NCBI RefSeq assembly: GCF_020131355.1
Contig: NZ_JAHLEL010000054.1
Span: 310,001-374,000, forward strand
DNA length: 64,000 nucleotides
Direction of reading: 5' to 3'
Source: Pseudonocardia sp. ICBG1293
GTDB lineage: Bacteria > Actinomycetota > Actinomycetes > Mycobacteriales > Pseudonocardiaceae
Shown: positions 27,237-35,411 of the stretch, in pieces
Position numbering within the stretch: position 1 is the stretch's first letter
How the letters are laid out: every line of letters begins with the position of its first letter
Notes under the pieces: generated by a model
What the model was told of the DNA's origin: nothing
Database searches by the model: none
What the model saw: only the letters and a program-made list of their open reading frames with translations
Translations under genes and position numbers: made by a program

Positions 27237-28282
27237 GTGCGATCCCGAGTCACCACTTCCGTCGCCCTGACCCTCATGATCGGCACCCTGGGTGTGTACG
27301 GCGCCGGCGTGGCCGGCGCCGCCGAGCCCGTTCGTGCCCCCGCCCCGGCCGTCCCCGCCGCGACCGTCACCCACACGCCCGCCGCGCCGTCCGACGGTCC
27401 GCTGGACCGGCTGTTCGACACGCTCTTCGGCAGCGGCGCGGCGACCACCCCGGCGACCCCCGCCGACGCCGCCGTCGCCGTCCAGGACGTGCCGGCCCCG
27501 GCCGTACCGGGTGTCCCCACCCCGCCTGCCGTCCCGGGCGCACCCGCCGCACCGCAGGTTCCCGCGGCCCCGGCCGTCCCCGGCGTCCCGGGTGCACCGG
27601 CGGCCCCGGGGGTGCCGGCCGCTCCCGCGGCCCCCGGCGTCCCGGCCGCTCCCGCGGCTCCGGGCGTCCCGGCGGCTCCCGCGGCGCCCGCCGCCCCGGC
27701 CGTCCCCGAGGTGCCGTCGGCTCCCGCGGTGGCCGCGCCCGCCGTTCCCGGCGCGGCCACCCTGCCCGCGGCTCCGGCCGCCCCGTCCGCGCCCGCCACC
27801 CCGGCCGGCTCGTCGACCCCGGCCGCCGCGCTCACCCCGGACACCGGGCTCACCTCGGACACCGCGGTCCGCCAGGCCCCCGAGCCCCCGGCCGTCCCGG
27901 GAGCCCCGGAGGTTCCGCAGGCCCCGGCCGTGCCCGCCGCCCCCGCGGCCCCCGCGGTTCCGCAGGCGCCGGCGCTCCCGGGGGCACCGGCCGCGCCCGC
28001 CGTCCCGGCCGCGCCCGCCGTCCCGGGTGCGCCCGCGGCTCCGCAGACCCCTGCCGTCCCTGGTGCGCCGGCGGCCCCGGCGCACCGGCCGTGCCCGCGG
28101 TCCCGGGCGCACCGGCCGCCGCCACGGCACCGGAGGCGACGGCACCGGAGGCCGCCGCACCGGGCGCCACCGCACCCGCCGGCACCACGTCCCCGGCCGA
28201 CGCGCAGACCCAGGACGCACCGGAACGGACCGCACCGGCCCGGCCGAGCCTGTGGGAGCGGCTGTTCGGCGCCACCCACTGA
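27237..28282 (+). pseudogene. Secreted Pro/Ala/Val-repeat protein, frameshifted
   Basis: GTG 27237 follows GGAGAG. A signal peptide covers residues 1-30 (VALTLMIGTLGVYGAGVAGA). A short folded piece contains DRLFDTLFGSG (~60-70), followed by ~200 residues of degenerate PAVPGAPAAP repeats. Near 28,081 the frame leaves the repeat and becomes Arg/Pro/His-rich. The -1 frame continues the Ala/Pro pattern and ends RPSLWERLFGATH, echoing the earlier LFDTLFGSG motif, with stop at 28280-28282. A single-base deletion in the C/G-rich repeat explains this. Function is unknown; a cell-wall or spacer role is a guess. Confidence 0.6.
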
Positions 28283-28303
28283 CCGGCTGACCGGTTCCGC
28301 CAC

Positions 28304-28334
28304 GCGACGGCGTCCCCTGCGGGGGCGCCGTCGC
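28304..28334. terminator. Bidirectional hairpin terminator
   Basis: A 14-bp stem with one mismatch (GCGACGGCGTCCCC) and TGC loop lies between the repeat protein gene and the convergent mftR-like gene. Confidence 0.7.
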
Positions 28335-28340
28335 GGCGCG

Positions 28341-28982
28341 TCAGGGCAGCTCGGTGGCCCAGCCCCGCTGCAACGACCGCAACACCTCGTCGAGCAGGTC
28401 GGCCAGCTCGGACCCGTCGTCGGCCAGCCAGCGTTCGTAGGCCGCGATGCACACGCCCAGGCAGGCGTGCCCGACGCTCTGCGGGACGAGACCCGACGGG
28501 TCCTCACCGCGGCGCCGGGCGACGTGGTCGGCCACCACCTCCCGCCACGAGGCGTAGCGCAGCGTCGAGTGCGCCTGCAACGCCGGGGTCTGCAGGATCA
28601 GCCGCAGCCGACGTCGGTGCCAGGGCTGTTCGGCCGGCTCGACGTGGTTGAACTCCAGTACCGCGCGCCGGACCCCCTCCAGCGTCGGCAGGTCCGACGG
28701 CTGGGCCGCGAGCACCGCCCGCATCCGCACCAGCTGCTCGTCGAAGGCACCCCAGGCGACGTCGTTCTTCGAGGCGAAGTACCGGAAGAAGGTGCGCCGG
28801 CCGATCCCGGCGGCGTGCGCGACGTCGTCGACGGTCGTGTGCTCGAAACCCTGGTCGCTGAACATCTCCAGCGCGATGTGCTCGATCTCCGAGCGGGAGG
28901 TGACCGGCCGCCGACCGGCACGGCGCGCGCGGCCCGCACCGGCGGCACTCCCGGTCCCGTCGTTCTCGGTCACCGCTGACAT
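28341..28982 (-). CDS. mftR: TetR-family regulator of the mycofactocin MftR type
   Basis: A 213-aa TetR-fold repressor. The DNA-binding domain lies at residues ~27-75 (SEIEHIALEMFSDQGFEHTT, then GIGRRTFFRYFASKNDVAWG). The ligand domain carries the MftR-like blocks LILQTPALQAHSTLRYASWR and SVGHACLGVCIAAYERWL. MftR is known to repress mycofactocin genes and to respond to long-chain acyl-CoA. No mftA-F genes occur within the window, so it is either distant from its targets or controls other genes. It is divergent from the sigG-like gene with 233 bp between. Confidence 0.75.
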   Translation of the reverse strand: MSAVTENDGTGSAAGAGRARRAGRRPVTSRSEIEHIALEMFSDQGFEHTTVDDVAHAAGIGRRTFFRYFASKNDVAWGAFDEQLVRMRAVLAAQPSDLPTLEGVRRAVLEFNHVEPAEQPWHRRRLRLILQTPALQAHSTLRYASWREVVADHVARRRGEDPSGLVPQSVGHACLGVCIAAYERWLADDGSELADLLDEVLRSLQRGWATELP

Positions 28983-29215
28983 CGTCGCCCCGTCGTGCTC
29001 CCCGACCGTCCCGTCGTGCCTGCGACCGGCGGACCGGGAGGGTCGAGCGGAACGCCGTCGGCCCGATCATCCCATGTCGCATCCGGTCCGTCGGTGCACG
29101 TCGCCCCTGCCCGGCAGCCGTTCGTCGCGCAAGGACTCCATTTTGTCGGTGTGGCGCGGCACACTCGCGGCAGACGGACCGGGACCCACCCGGACGGGTA
29201 CGTCGAGGGGGAACC

Positions 29216-30256
29216 ATGAGCGCACCCGCGCGGATCGCCGACACGACCGAGGACGAACGCCCGCCCGAGGAGCGTCTCGAGGACTACCGGCGCGAACTGA
29301 CCGGCTACTGCTACCGGATGCTCGGCTCGGCGTTCGAGGCCGAGGACGCGGTGCAGGACACGATGGTCCGGGCCTGGCGGGGCGTCGCGAAGTTCGACGG
29401 CCGCTCCTCGCTGCGGTCGTGGCTGTACCGGATCGCCACCAACGTCTGCATCGACGCCCTGAACGGGCGCAAGCGCCGTGCCGTCCCGATGGACATCGGC
29501 GGTCCCGGTGCCCCGGTCGCCGAGTCGCTGCGCGAGCCGCTGCCCGACGCCGAGTGGCTCGAGCCGATGCCCGACGCCCGGGTGTCGACGCCGGCCGGGG
29601 ACCCGGCCGACAAGGCCGTGGCGAAGGAGACGATCCGGCTCGCGTTCATCGCGGCGCTGCAGCACCTTCACGCCCGCCAGCGCGCCGTGCTGATCCTGCG
29701 CGAGGTCCTGTGCTGGAAGGCCGCCGAGGTCGCCGCACTGCTGGACACCTCGGTCGCCTCGGTCAACAGTGCCCTGCAGCGCGCCCGCGCCACCCTCGGC
29801 GAGCAGGGGATCTCCGAGGCCTCGCCGCGGACCTCACCGGCGATGGATCCGGCGCAGACCGAGCTGCTCATGCGCTACATGGCGGCGTTCGAGGCGTTCG
29901 ACATGGAGGCGCTGACGGCGCTGCTCCACGAGGACGTCGAGCAGAACATGCCCCCGCTGGAGCTGTGGTTCCGCGGCCGGGACGACGTCATCGCCTGGAT
30001 GGCGTCCGGGCCGGGGCAGGGCTGCCGCGGGTCCCGGGTGGCGCCGGTGGAGATCAACGGCACGGTCGGCTTCGCCCAGTGGAAGCCGTCGGGGCCGAAC
30101 GGCGAGTTCGAGGCCTGGGGCATCACCGCCCTGCGGATCGAGGACGGGGCCGTCACCGGCCTGAGCATCTTCCTCAACACGGAGCTGTTCGGCTACTTCG
30201 GTCTGCCGCTCATGCTCGCCGAGCGCCCGGAGCTGTGGGAACCGAAGGCGGGCTGA
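29216..30256 (+). CDS. sigG: ECF sigma factor, SigG-like with C-terminal SnoaL-like domain
   Basis: The 346-aa sigma-70 family protein has region 2 at ~25-95 (YCYRMLGSAFEAEDAVQDTM, WLYRIATNVCIDALNGRKRR), region 4 at ~145-200 (LHARQRAVLILREVL, VNSALQRAR) and a C-terminal SnoaL/NTF2-like domain (~210-335). This plan matches SigG-type extracytoplasmic sigma factors, which direct RNA polymerase to stress promoters. In related long ECFs the NTF2-like domain tunes activity instead of a classical anti-sigma factor, and no anti-sigma gene is adjacent. GAGGGGG precedes the ATG. Confidence 0.87.
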   Translation: MSAPARIADTTEDERPPEERLEDYRRELTGYCYRMLGSAFEAEDAVQDTMVRAWRGVAKFDGRSSLRSWLYRIATNVCIDALNGRKRRAVPMDIGGPGAPVAESLREPLPDAEWLEPMPDARVSTPAGDPADKAVAKETIRLAFIAALQHLHARQRAVLILREVLCWKAAEVAALLDTSVASVNSALQRARATLGEQGISEASPRTSPAMDPAQTELLMRYMAAFEAFDMEALTALLHEDVEQNMPPLELWFRGRDDVIAWMASGPGQGCRGSRVAPVEINGTVGFAQWKPSGPNGEFEAWGITALRIEDGAVTGLSIFLNTELFGYFGLPLMLAERPELWEPKAG

Positions 30257-30291
30257 CACCGCCCGGACTCGCCGCCTGGCCGGGGATCCGT

Positions 30292-30966
30292 GTGACCGCG
30301 GCGCTCGGCGGCGGGCACCGCAGTGCGGTGTGGGCGGCGACCGACGGGCGCCGGCGGCTGGTGGTGCACCGGAGCGGGCGGACCACGGCTGCGCTGGACT
30401 GGGAGCTCGACCTGACCGCCGAGCTGCTCGCACACGGCTTCCGGGTGCCCGGGGTCGTCCCGACCGCGGACGGGCGGCGCCGGTGCGGGCCGGTCGTCGT
30501 CCGGACCTGGCTCGACGGCGACCCGCCCGGGCCGCGGGACGAGGCGGTGCTCGCCGCCGAGCTGCGCCGGCTGCACGCCCTCACGTCCGGGCGGGCCCAG
30601 CGGCCGGGGTTCGTGGGCACGGTCGAGCTGCTCGCGGGCGCCGTCCGGGGCGGGGACGTGGACCTGACCGCGATGCCCCGCGCGGTCGTCGCCCGGTGCA
30701 AGGCCGCATGGGCCGTGCTGGACGGTCCGGTCGCCGTCGTCCACGGCGATCCCGGACCGGGCAACGTCCGGATGCTGGGCGGGCGTCCCGGGCTGCTCGA
30801 CTGGGACGAGTGCCGGGTGGACCGGGTCGCACTCGATCTCGACGGTGCCCCCGGGGCGACGCCCGCGCTCCGCCGCGCCGTCGCCGCGTGGGAGGTCGCG
30901 GCCGGTTGGACCGTCGAACCCGGCCACGCCCGGGAACGGCTCGCCGCGCTGCGCGCCGGTCCCTGA
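30292..30966 (+). CDS. Aminoglycoside phosphotransferase-like kinase
   Basis: The ~224-aa product shows the APH/ChoK fold. It has a glycine-rich nucleotide loop near the N-terminus (LGGGHRSAVWAA), the Brenner motif VVHGDPGPGNVRM and the metal-binding GLLDWDE. The substrate is unknown. GTG 30292 is used, although coding may begin a few codons earlier, just after the sigG stop at 30256. It therefore may be co-transcribed with sigG. Its stop lies 8 bp from the stop of the convergent azoreductase gene. Confidence 0.7.
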   Translation: MTAALGGGHRSAVWAATDGRRRLVVHRSGRTTAALDWELDLTAELLAHGFRVPGVVPTADGRRRCGPVVVRTWLDGDPPGPRDEAVLAAELRRLHALTSGRAQRPGFVGTVELLAGAVRGGDVDLTAMPRAVVARCKAAWAVLDGPVAVVHGDPGPGNVRMLGGRPGLLDWDECRVDRVALDLDGAPGATPALRRAVAAWEVAAGWTVEPGHARERLAALRAGP

Positions 30967-30974
30967 CCCGTGTC

Positions 30975-31625
30975 TCAGACCGCCGGGGTCACCGCGGCGG
31001 CCCGCTCCCCCGCCGCGCGGGCCTCGGCCCGGGCGCGCTCGCGCTTCTCCGCGGCGAGCGGGCGCAGCTCGCTCATCGCGGGCACCACGTCGGCCAGGGT
31101 CAGCTCCGTCTCCACCACGGTCACGTCGCCGCCCCAGACGTCGCGCAGGATGCGGGCGATCCAGCCGGAGCCGTGGTCCCACCCCTCGCGCGGGGTCCCC
31201 GGCCCGTAGCCGCCACCCCGGGAGACGACGAGCACGACCGGTCGGCCGGCGAGCGGGCTGGTGCCCGGGGCGAAGCGGGGGTCGGTGATCAACGCGTCGA
31301 TCCAGGACTTCAGGTGTGCGCCGATGCCGAAGTTGTAGAGCGGGGAGCCGATGACGACGGCGTCCGCGTCCAGCACCTCGTCGGCCAGCTCCGCGATGCG
31401 GGACACGGCGGCCCGCTGCTCCGGGGTGCGGTCGGACTCGGACACGTACCCGGCCGCGACCGCGGTCGTCCACAGGTCGGCGGGCAGCGGCGCGGTGCCC
31501 AGGTCACGGCGGGTGACCTCGGCGCCCGGCTGTGCGGCGAGGTAGGCGCGCTCGACCTCGTCGGCGATCTCGCGGCTGACGGAGCCCTCGGTGCGGATGC
31601 TCGCGTCGAGTCGGAACAGGGACAT
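30975..31625 (-). CDS. azoR: FMN-dependent NADH-azoreductase
   Basis: A 216-aa flavodoxin-fold quinone/azo reductase. MSLFRLDASIRTEGSVSREI is the phosphate-binding start, SPLYNFGIGAHLKSWID the central flavin-binding block, and SRGGGYGPGTPREGWDH the active-site loop of the AzoR family. It uses FMN and NADH to reduce quinones or azo compounds. The MarR-family gene is divergent, and the palindrome between the two suggests quinone- or oxidant-responsive control. Confidence 0.87.
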   Translation of the reverse strand: MSLFRLDASIRTEGSVSREIADEVERAYLAAQPGAEVTRRDLGTAPLPADLWTTAVAAGYVSESDRTPEQRAAVSRIAELADEVLDADAVVIGSPLYNFGIGAHLKSWIDALITDPRFAPGTSPLAGRPVVLVVSRGGGYGPGTPREGWDHGSGWIARILRDVWGGDVTVVETELTLADVVPAMSELRPLAAEKRERARAEARAAGERAAAVTPAV

Positions 31626-31649
31626 GGCGACCTCCCGGTCGATCTCGGT

Positions 31650-31680
31650 ACAAGATGTTCTGTTCAACAGAGTATCTGCA
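31650..31680. promoter_or_regulatory. MarR-type operator between azoR and marR genes
   Basis: The core TCTGTTCAACAGA (31659-31671) is a perfect inverted repeat around one C. The flanking CAAGATG and TATCTGC extend it imperfectly to ~31 bp. It lies in the divergent intergenic region. Confidence 0.6.
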
Positions 31681-31716
31681 CAGGAGAACGGCTTGGCAAG
31701 CACGTATCCTGTGACG

Positions 31717-32199
31717 ATGTCCGGTCCGTCCGCTCCGCACAGCGTCGAGTGCGATCTGGCCTGGGCGCTGACCCGGGTGGCACGCGACCACGCCACCGCC
31801 GTGCAGTGCGTCGTCGGGGCGCTGCCCGGCGGACAGCGCGGCTTCCAGGTGCTCGCCGCCGCGGCCGGGGACGACCCACCCACCCAGCTCGCACTGGCCC
31901 GCAAGCTCGGGGTGGACCGCACCGTCATGACTTACCTGCTGGACAAGGTGCAGGAGGCGGGACTGGTCGAACGGCATCCCGATCCGAACGACCGGCGGGC
32001 CCGCCGGATCGTGCTGACCGCAGCAGGCCGGGCGCTGCTCTGCGAGACCGAGACACGACTGCGCGCCGCCGAGGCCCACATCCTGGCCCCGCTCTCCCCG
32101 GACGAGCAGGCCGCGCTCAGGACCCTGCTGCGCCGGGTCGCGACCGCCGGCACCGACCCGGCCTCCGCCGAGGGCGAACCCCGTCCGCCGTCGGCGTAA
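31717..32199 (+). CDS. MarR-family transcriptional regulator
   Basis: A 160-aa winged-helix protein. The recognition region is at ~55-100 (TQLALARKLGVDRTVMTYLL, then VERHPDPNDRRARRIVLT), with the DxR wing signature. It most likely represses azoR and itself through the palindrome at 31650-31680. ATG 31717 is used; a GTG 6 nt upstream is possible. The ClpP-like gene follows after 63 bp. Confidence 0.85.
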   Translation: MSGPSAPHSVECDLAWALTRVARDHATAVQCVVGALPGGQRGFQVLAAAAGDDPPTQLALARKLGVDRTVMTYLLDKVQEAGLVERHPDPNDRRARRIVLTAAGRALLCETETRLRAAEAHILAPLSPDEQAALRTLLRRVATAGTDPASAEGEPRPPSA

Positions 32200-32262
32200 C
32201 CGCAGGTCGCGGGCACCGCGTCGGGCCTAGCGTCGGGCGGGCACCCGAGGAGCGGAGATCCG

Positions 32263-32817
32263 ATGCCTGTCCTGTCCACACCGTCCGAGCTCGCCGACCG
32301 TCTGCTCGGCGAGCGGATCGTCGTGCTCTCCCGCGAGCTCGACGACGACGTCGCCACCGAGGTCTGCGCACGCCTGCTGCTGCTCGCCGCGGAGGACCCG
32401 CGTCGCGACATCACCCTCCACGTCCTGGCGCCCGGCGGGTCCCCGGTCGCGGCGATGGCGGTACACGACACGATCCGCACGCTCGGTGTCGACGTCGCGA
32501 CCGTCGCCGCCGGGTCGCTCGCCGGCCCGGTGCCGTTCCTGGTCGCCTCGGGGACGCCGGGGAAGCGGCTCGCCCGCGCGCACGCCGCGTTCCTGCCCAC
32601 CGCCGACGGTCCGGTCCGCGGGTCGCACCCGGGGGACGTGCGGGTCCGCGCCGACCACCTCGCCGGGCGTCGCCGCGAGATCGAGGCCCTCACCGCGACC
32701 TACTGCGGCACCCCGCTCCCCGAGGACGCGCGGGACCGCTGGCTCTCGGCGACGGAGGCGGTGACCTTCGGCATCGTCGACGGACTGTCCCGGCCTCGCG
32801 ACGAAACGGATAGCTAG
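32263..32817 (+). CDS. ClpP-like protein lacking catalytic Ser and His
   Basis: The 184-aa product aligns with ClpP over its length: ERIVVLSREL near the start, APGGSPVAAMAVHDTIR (oxyanion Gly-Gly), GSLAGPVPFLVASGTPGKR and RDRWLSATEAVTFGIVDGL near the end. Aligned by eye to E. coli ClpP, the nucleophile Ser becomes Gly (AASMG versus LAGPV) and the IHQP His is absent. The third Asp position (RDRW) is retained. It is therefore predicted to be proteolytically inactive and may be structural or regulatory. GAGGAGCGGAGA precedes the ATG. A MerR gene follows 10 bp downstream. Confidence 0.75.
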   Translation: MPVLSTPSELADRLLGERIVVLSRELDDDVATEVCARLLLLAAEDPRRDITLHVLAPGGSPVAAMAVHDTIRTLGVDVATVAAGSLAGPVPFLVASGTPGKRLARAHAAFLPTADGPVRGSHPGDVRVRADHLAGRRREIEALTATYCGTPLPEDARDRWLSATEAVTFGIVDGLSRPRDETDS

Positions 32818-32827
32818 AGTCTCCGAT

Positions 32828-33454
32828 GTGCGAGTCTCGGAGCTGTCCCGGTCGTCCGGTGTCCCCGTCGCGACGATCAAGTACTACCTCCGCGAGGGTC
32901 TGCTGCCCCGCGGCGAGACGACGTCGCCGAACCAGGCCCGCTACGACGACGCCCACCTGCGCCGGCTGCGCCTGATCCGGGCGCTCGTCGAGGTCGGCGG
33001 TCTGCCGATCGCGACCGTCCGGGAGGTGCTGTCGGCCGTCGACGACCCGGACGTCGGGCTGCACGCGATGCTGGGCCGGACGGTGTACGCGATCACCGGT
33101 GACGTCGGCGCCTCCGGCTCGCTGGACGAGGCACAGGCCGACCTGGAGCGGGCCGTGTCGCACGTGGGCTGGGAGGTCACACCGGACGCGCCCGCCCTGG
33201 CCGGGGCACGGTCGGTGCTGGCCCGGATGCACGAGCTGGGCCACGGCCCCGGCGAGGGGACCCTGCACGCGTGGGCGGAGGCGGCCGACCGCGCCGCCGA
33301 GGGCGACCTCGCCGCGATCGGACGGACCGACGACCGCGAGGACGCGGCCGAGACCGCGCTGGTGGGGACCGTTCTCGGTGACGCCCTGCTCGCCGCCCTG
33401 CGCCGGATCGCCCAGGAGAGCCGCTCCGCGCAGCTCTACCGCACCGACTCCTGA
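32828..33454 (+). CDS. MerR-family transcriptional regulator
   Basis: A 208-aa regulator with an N-terminal MerR winged helix (residues 1-70: SELSRSSGVPVATIKYYLRE, LRLIRALVEVGGLPIATVRE). A helical effector domain without obvious Cys ligands follows. It resembles the actinobacterial group that senses small organic molecules. GTG 32828 lies 10 bp after the ClpP-like gene, so the two probably share a transcript. The 3' end overlaps the convergent EEP gene by 19 bp. Confidence 0.85.
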   Translation: MRVSELSRSSGVPVATIKYYLREGLLPRGETTSPNQARYDDAHLRRLRLIRALVEVGGLPIATVREVLSAVDDPDVGLHAMLGRTVYAITGDVGASGSLDEAQADLERAVSHVGWEVTPDAPALAGARSVLARMHELGHGPGEGTLHAWAEAADRAAEGDLAAIGRTDDREDAAETALVGTVLGDALLAALRRIAQESRSAQLYRTDS

Positions 33455-34425
33455 GTCCCCGGCAGCCGCACCGTCACCAGCACGGCGCGGTGGTCGCTGC
33501 CGGGGGTCTCGAGGACCACGTGGCGCCGGGTCACCGACCCGCGCGGCACGAGGACGTGGTCGATGCGGATCCCGGCCCAGCGCGGCAGCGACGACGGGAA
33601 GGTGGCGACGAGCCCCCGCCCGGTCCCGTCGGTGGCGTCGACGCAGCCGCCGAGGGCGGCGCGCAGGCGCCGGTGGTCGACGACGGCGTTGAGGTCCCCG
33701 GCGACGACGGGCGCGGGGCGACCGCGGGTCCAGCCCGCGACCAGCGCGAGCTCACCCGCCCACAGCTCGGTCCAGCGCGGGTTGGTCGGCGCGGACGTGT
33801 GGACCGCGTAGAGCGTGCGGGCGCCGAGCAGCCCACCGGACACCTCCAGGTGCGGCAGCCGCATCCCCGGCCCGGGCCGGACCTCGACGGCCCCGGCCCG
33901 CATCGCGACCAGCACGACCGTGCCGCGCTGGTCCGGGACACCGGGAGGGACCGACGACCAGCCGCGGTAGCCGGCGCCGTCGAGCAGTGGGCGGAGCCGG
34001 TCGAGGTAGCCGCTGCCCGCCTCGGGCAGCACGACGACGTCCGGCCGCTCCCGGGCCACCGTCGCGGCGAGCGCCCCGGTGTCCGCGCGCCCCAGCAGCA
34101 CGTTCGCGACGAGCACGGTCAGCTCGGGCCCGTCCGGCAGCGGCCGGGACGGGCGCGGCAGCACCCGGCGCAACGCGGGAGCGGCGGCCGCGGCGCCGGC
34201 CAGGCCCGCCACCGCCGACGCGCGGCGCAGCCCGGCGAGTCGCAGGACCGCCGCCACCCCCAGCCCGGCGACGCCGAGGTGCGGACGCACCGCGGTCAGC
34301 CCCACCAGTGCGGAGCGACGGTCGGTCCGCCACCGCGGCGGCAACACGGTGACGGCGGAACGCAGGGCTCGGTCGACGATCGCGGACACAGGTGGCCAAC
34401 GGACACCGGCCGCCCCCGGTTCCAT
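33436..34425 (-). CDS. Endonuclease/exonuclease/phosphatase family protein
   Basis: A 329-aa protein whose C-terminal ~230 residues form the EEP (DNase I-like) fold: ELTVLVANVLLGRADTGAL, VVLPEAGSGYLDRL (metal-binding Glu), VVAGDLNAV, IRIDHVLVP and a terminal GSDHRAVL. The N-terminus is Arg/Ala-rich with weakly hydrophobic helices (~40-85), so it may be membrane-associated. The substrate (DNA, lipid headgroup or nucleotide) is unknown. GTG 34389 is an alternative start. It is divergent from the membrane protein gene at 34473. Confidence 0.8.
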   Translation of the reverse strand: MEPGAAGVRWPPVSAIVDRALRSAVTVLPPRWRTDRRSALVGLTAVRPHLGVAGLGVAAVLRLAGLRRASAVAGLAGAAAAAPALRRVLPRPSRPLPDGPELTVLVANVLLGRADTGALAATVARERPDVVVLPEAGSGYLDRLRPLLDGAGYRGWSSVPPGVPDQRGTVVLVAMRAGAVEVRPGPGMRLPHLEVSGGLLGARTLYAVHTSAPTNPRWTELWAGELALVAGWTRGRPAPVVAGDLNAVVDHRRLRAALGGCVDATDGTGRGLVATFPSSLPRWAGIRIDHVLVPRGSVTRRHVVLETPGSDHRAVLVTVRLPGTQESVR

Positions 34426-34446
34426 CCGGCCGCATATGGCCAGTGG

Positions 34447-34461
34447 AACTATCCGATAGTT
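34447..34461. promoter_or_regulatory. Perfect palindromic operator candidate
   Basis: AACTATCCGATAGTT is a perfect 7-bp inverted repeat around a single C. It lies between divergent genes, 12 bp before the ATG at 34473, and is A/T-rich against its surroundings. The regulator is not identified. Confidence 0.55.
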
Positions 34462-34472
34462 AGAGTGTCCGC

Positions 34473-35411
34473 ATGCGGAGCATCCTGGCGTGGCACCGCC
34501 CGCTGATGGTCGTCGGTCTCGTCTGCGCCGCGGCCGTCCCGCTCGGCGTCCTGGGCACCCTCGTCGACCCGCGCGAGGTGCTCGGTGCCCCGGTGTGGCT
34601 CAAACCCACCAAGTTCGCCGCCTCCATCGCGATCTTCTGCGTGACCTGGGCCTGGCTGTACGACCAGCTGCGCCTGCGACGCGGCCGGGCGCGGGGAGCG
34701 TCCGTCGCGGGAACGGTCGCGGCGGTCGCCCTGGCGGTGGAGATCGTCGTCATCGCCGTCCAGGCCGGGCGCGGAACGACCAGCCACTTCAACACGACCT
34801 CGCGCCTGGACGCGAGCCTGTGGGCCACCATGGGGAGCTCGATCGTCCTCGCCTGGCTGGCGACGCTGTGGATCGCCGCCGGGCTGTTCGCGGTACGCGA
34901 CCTCGAGCCCGCCCGCAGGGTCGCGATCCGGGCCGGCGCTGTGCTCGCGCTGGTCGGGATGGCCCTGGGATTCCTGATGACCACACCGACCCCGGACCAG
35001 CTCGCGGACTTCCGGGGCGTCACCGGGGCACACACCGTCGGCCTCACCGACGGCGGTCCGGGCCTGCCGCTGGTCGGGTGGAGCACCGTGGGGGGCGACC
35101 TGCGGGTCCCGCACTTCGTCGGCATGCACGCACTGCAGCTGCTCCCACTGGTCCTGATCGTGGTCGAGGCCGCGGCGGGGCGGGTCGCCCTGCTGGCCGA
35201 CCCGCGGGTACGCCGCGACCTGATGGTGGCGGCCGCCGGCGGCTACACCGGCGTGCTCGCCCTGCTGACCTGGCAGGCCCTGCGCGGGCAGCCGCTCCTC
35301 GCGCCGGACGCCCCCACCGTCGCCGTGGCCGGGGCGCTGGCGGTCCTGGTCGTGGCCGCCGGCGTCGTCGCACTGCGGGGACGACGCCCGGCGCTCACGC
35401 CAGGCAGGTGA
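34473..35411 (+). CDS. Polytopic membrane protein of unknown function
   Basis: The 312-aa product has about eight hydrophobic segments (e.g. PLMVVGLVCAAAVPLGVLG, FAASIAIFCVTWAWLY, IVLAWLATLWIAAGLF, VRIRAGAVLALVGMALG-like segment near 160). Polar loops carry HFNTTSRLD and HFVGMHALQLLPL. I do not recognise a named family, but the His-rich motifs at membrane edges hint at haem or ligand contact. A palindrome immediately upstream may control it. It overlaps the convergent MBL gene by 17 bp. Confidence 0.65.
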   Translation: MRSILAWHRPLMVVGLVCAAAVPLGVLGTLVDPREVLGAPVWLKPTKFAASIAIFCVTWAWLYDQLRLRRGRARGASVAGTVAAVALAVEIVVIAVQAGRGTTSHFNTTSRLDASLWATMGSSIVLAWLATLWIAAGLFAVRDLEPARRVAIRAGAVLALVGMALGFLMTTPTPDQLADFRGVTGAHTVGLTDGGPGLPLVGWSTVGGDLRVPHFVGMHALQLLPLVLIVVEAAAGRVALLADPRVRRDLMVAAAGGYTGVLALLTWQALRGQPLLAPDAPTVAVAGALAVLVVAAGVVALRGRRPALTPGR

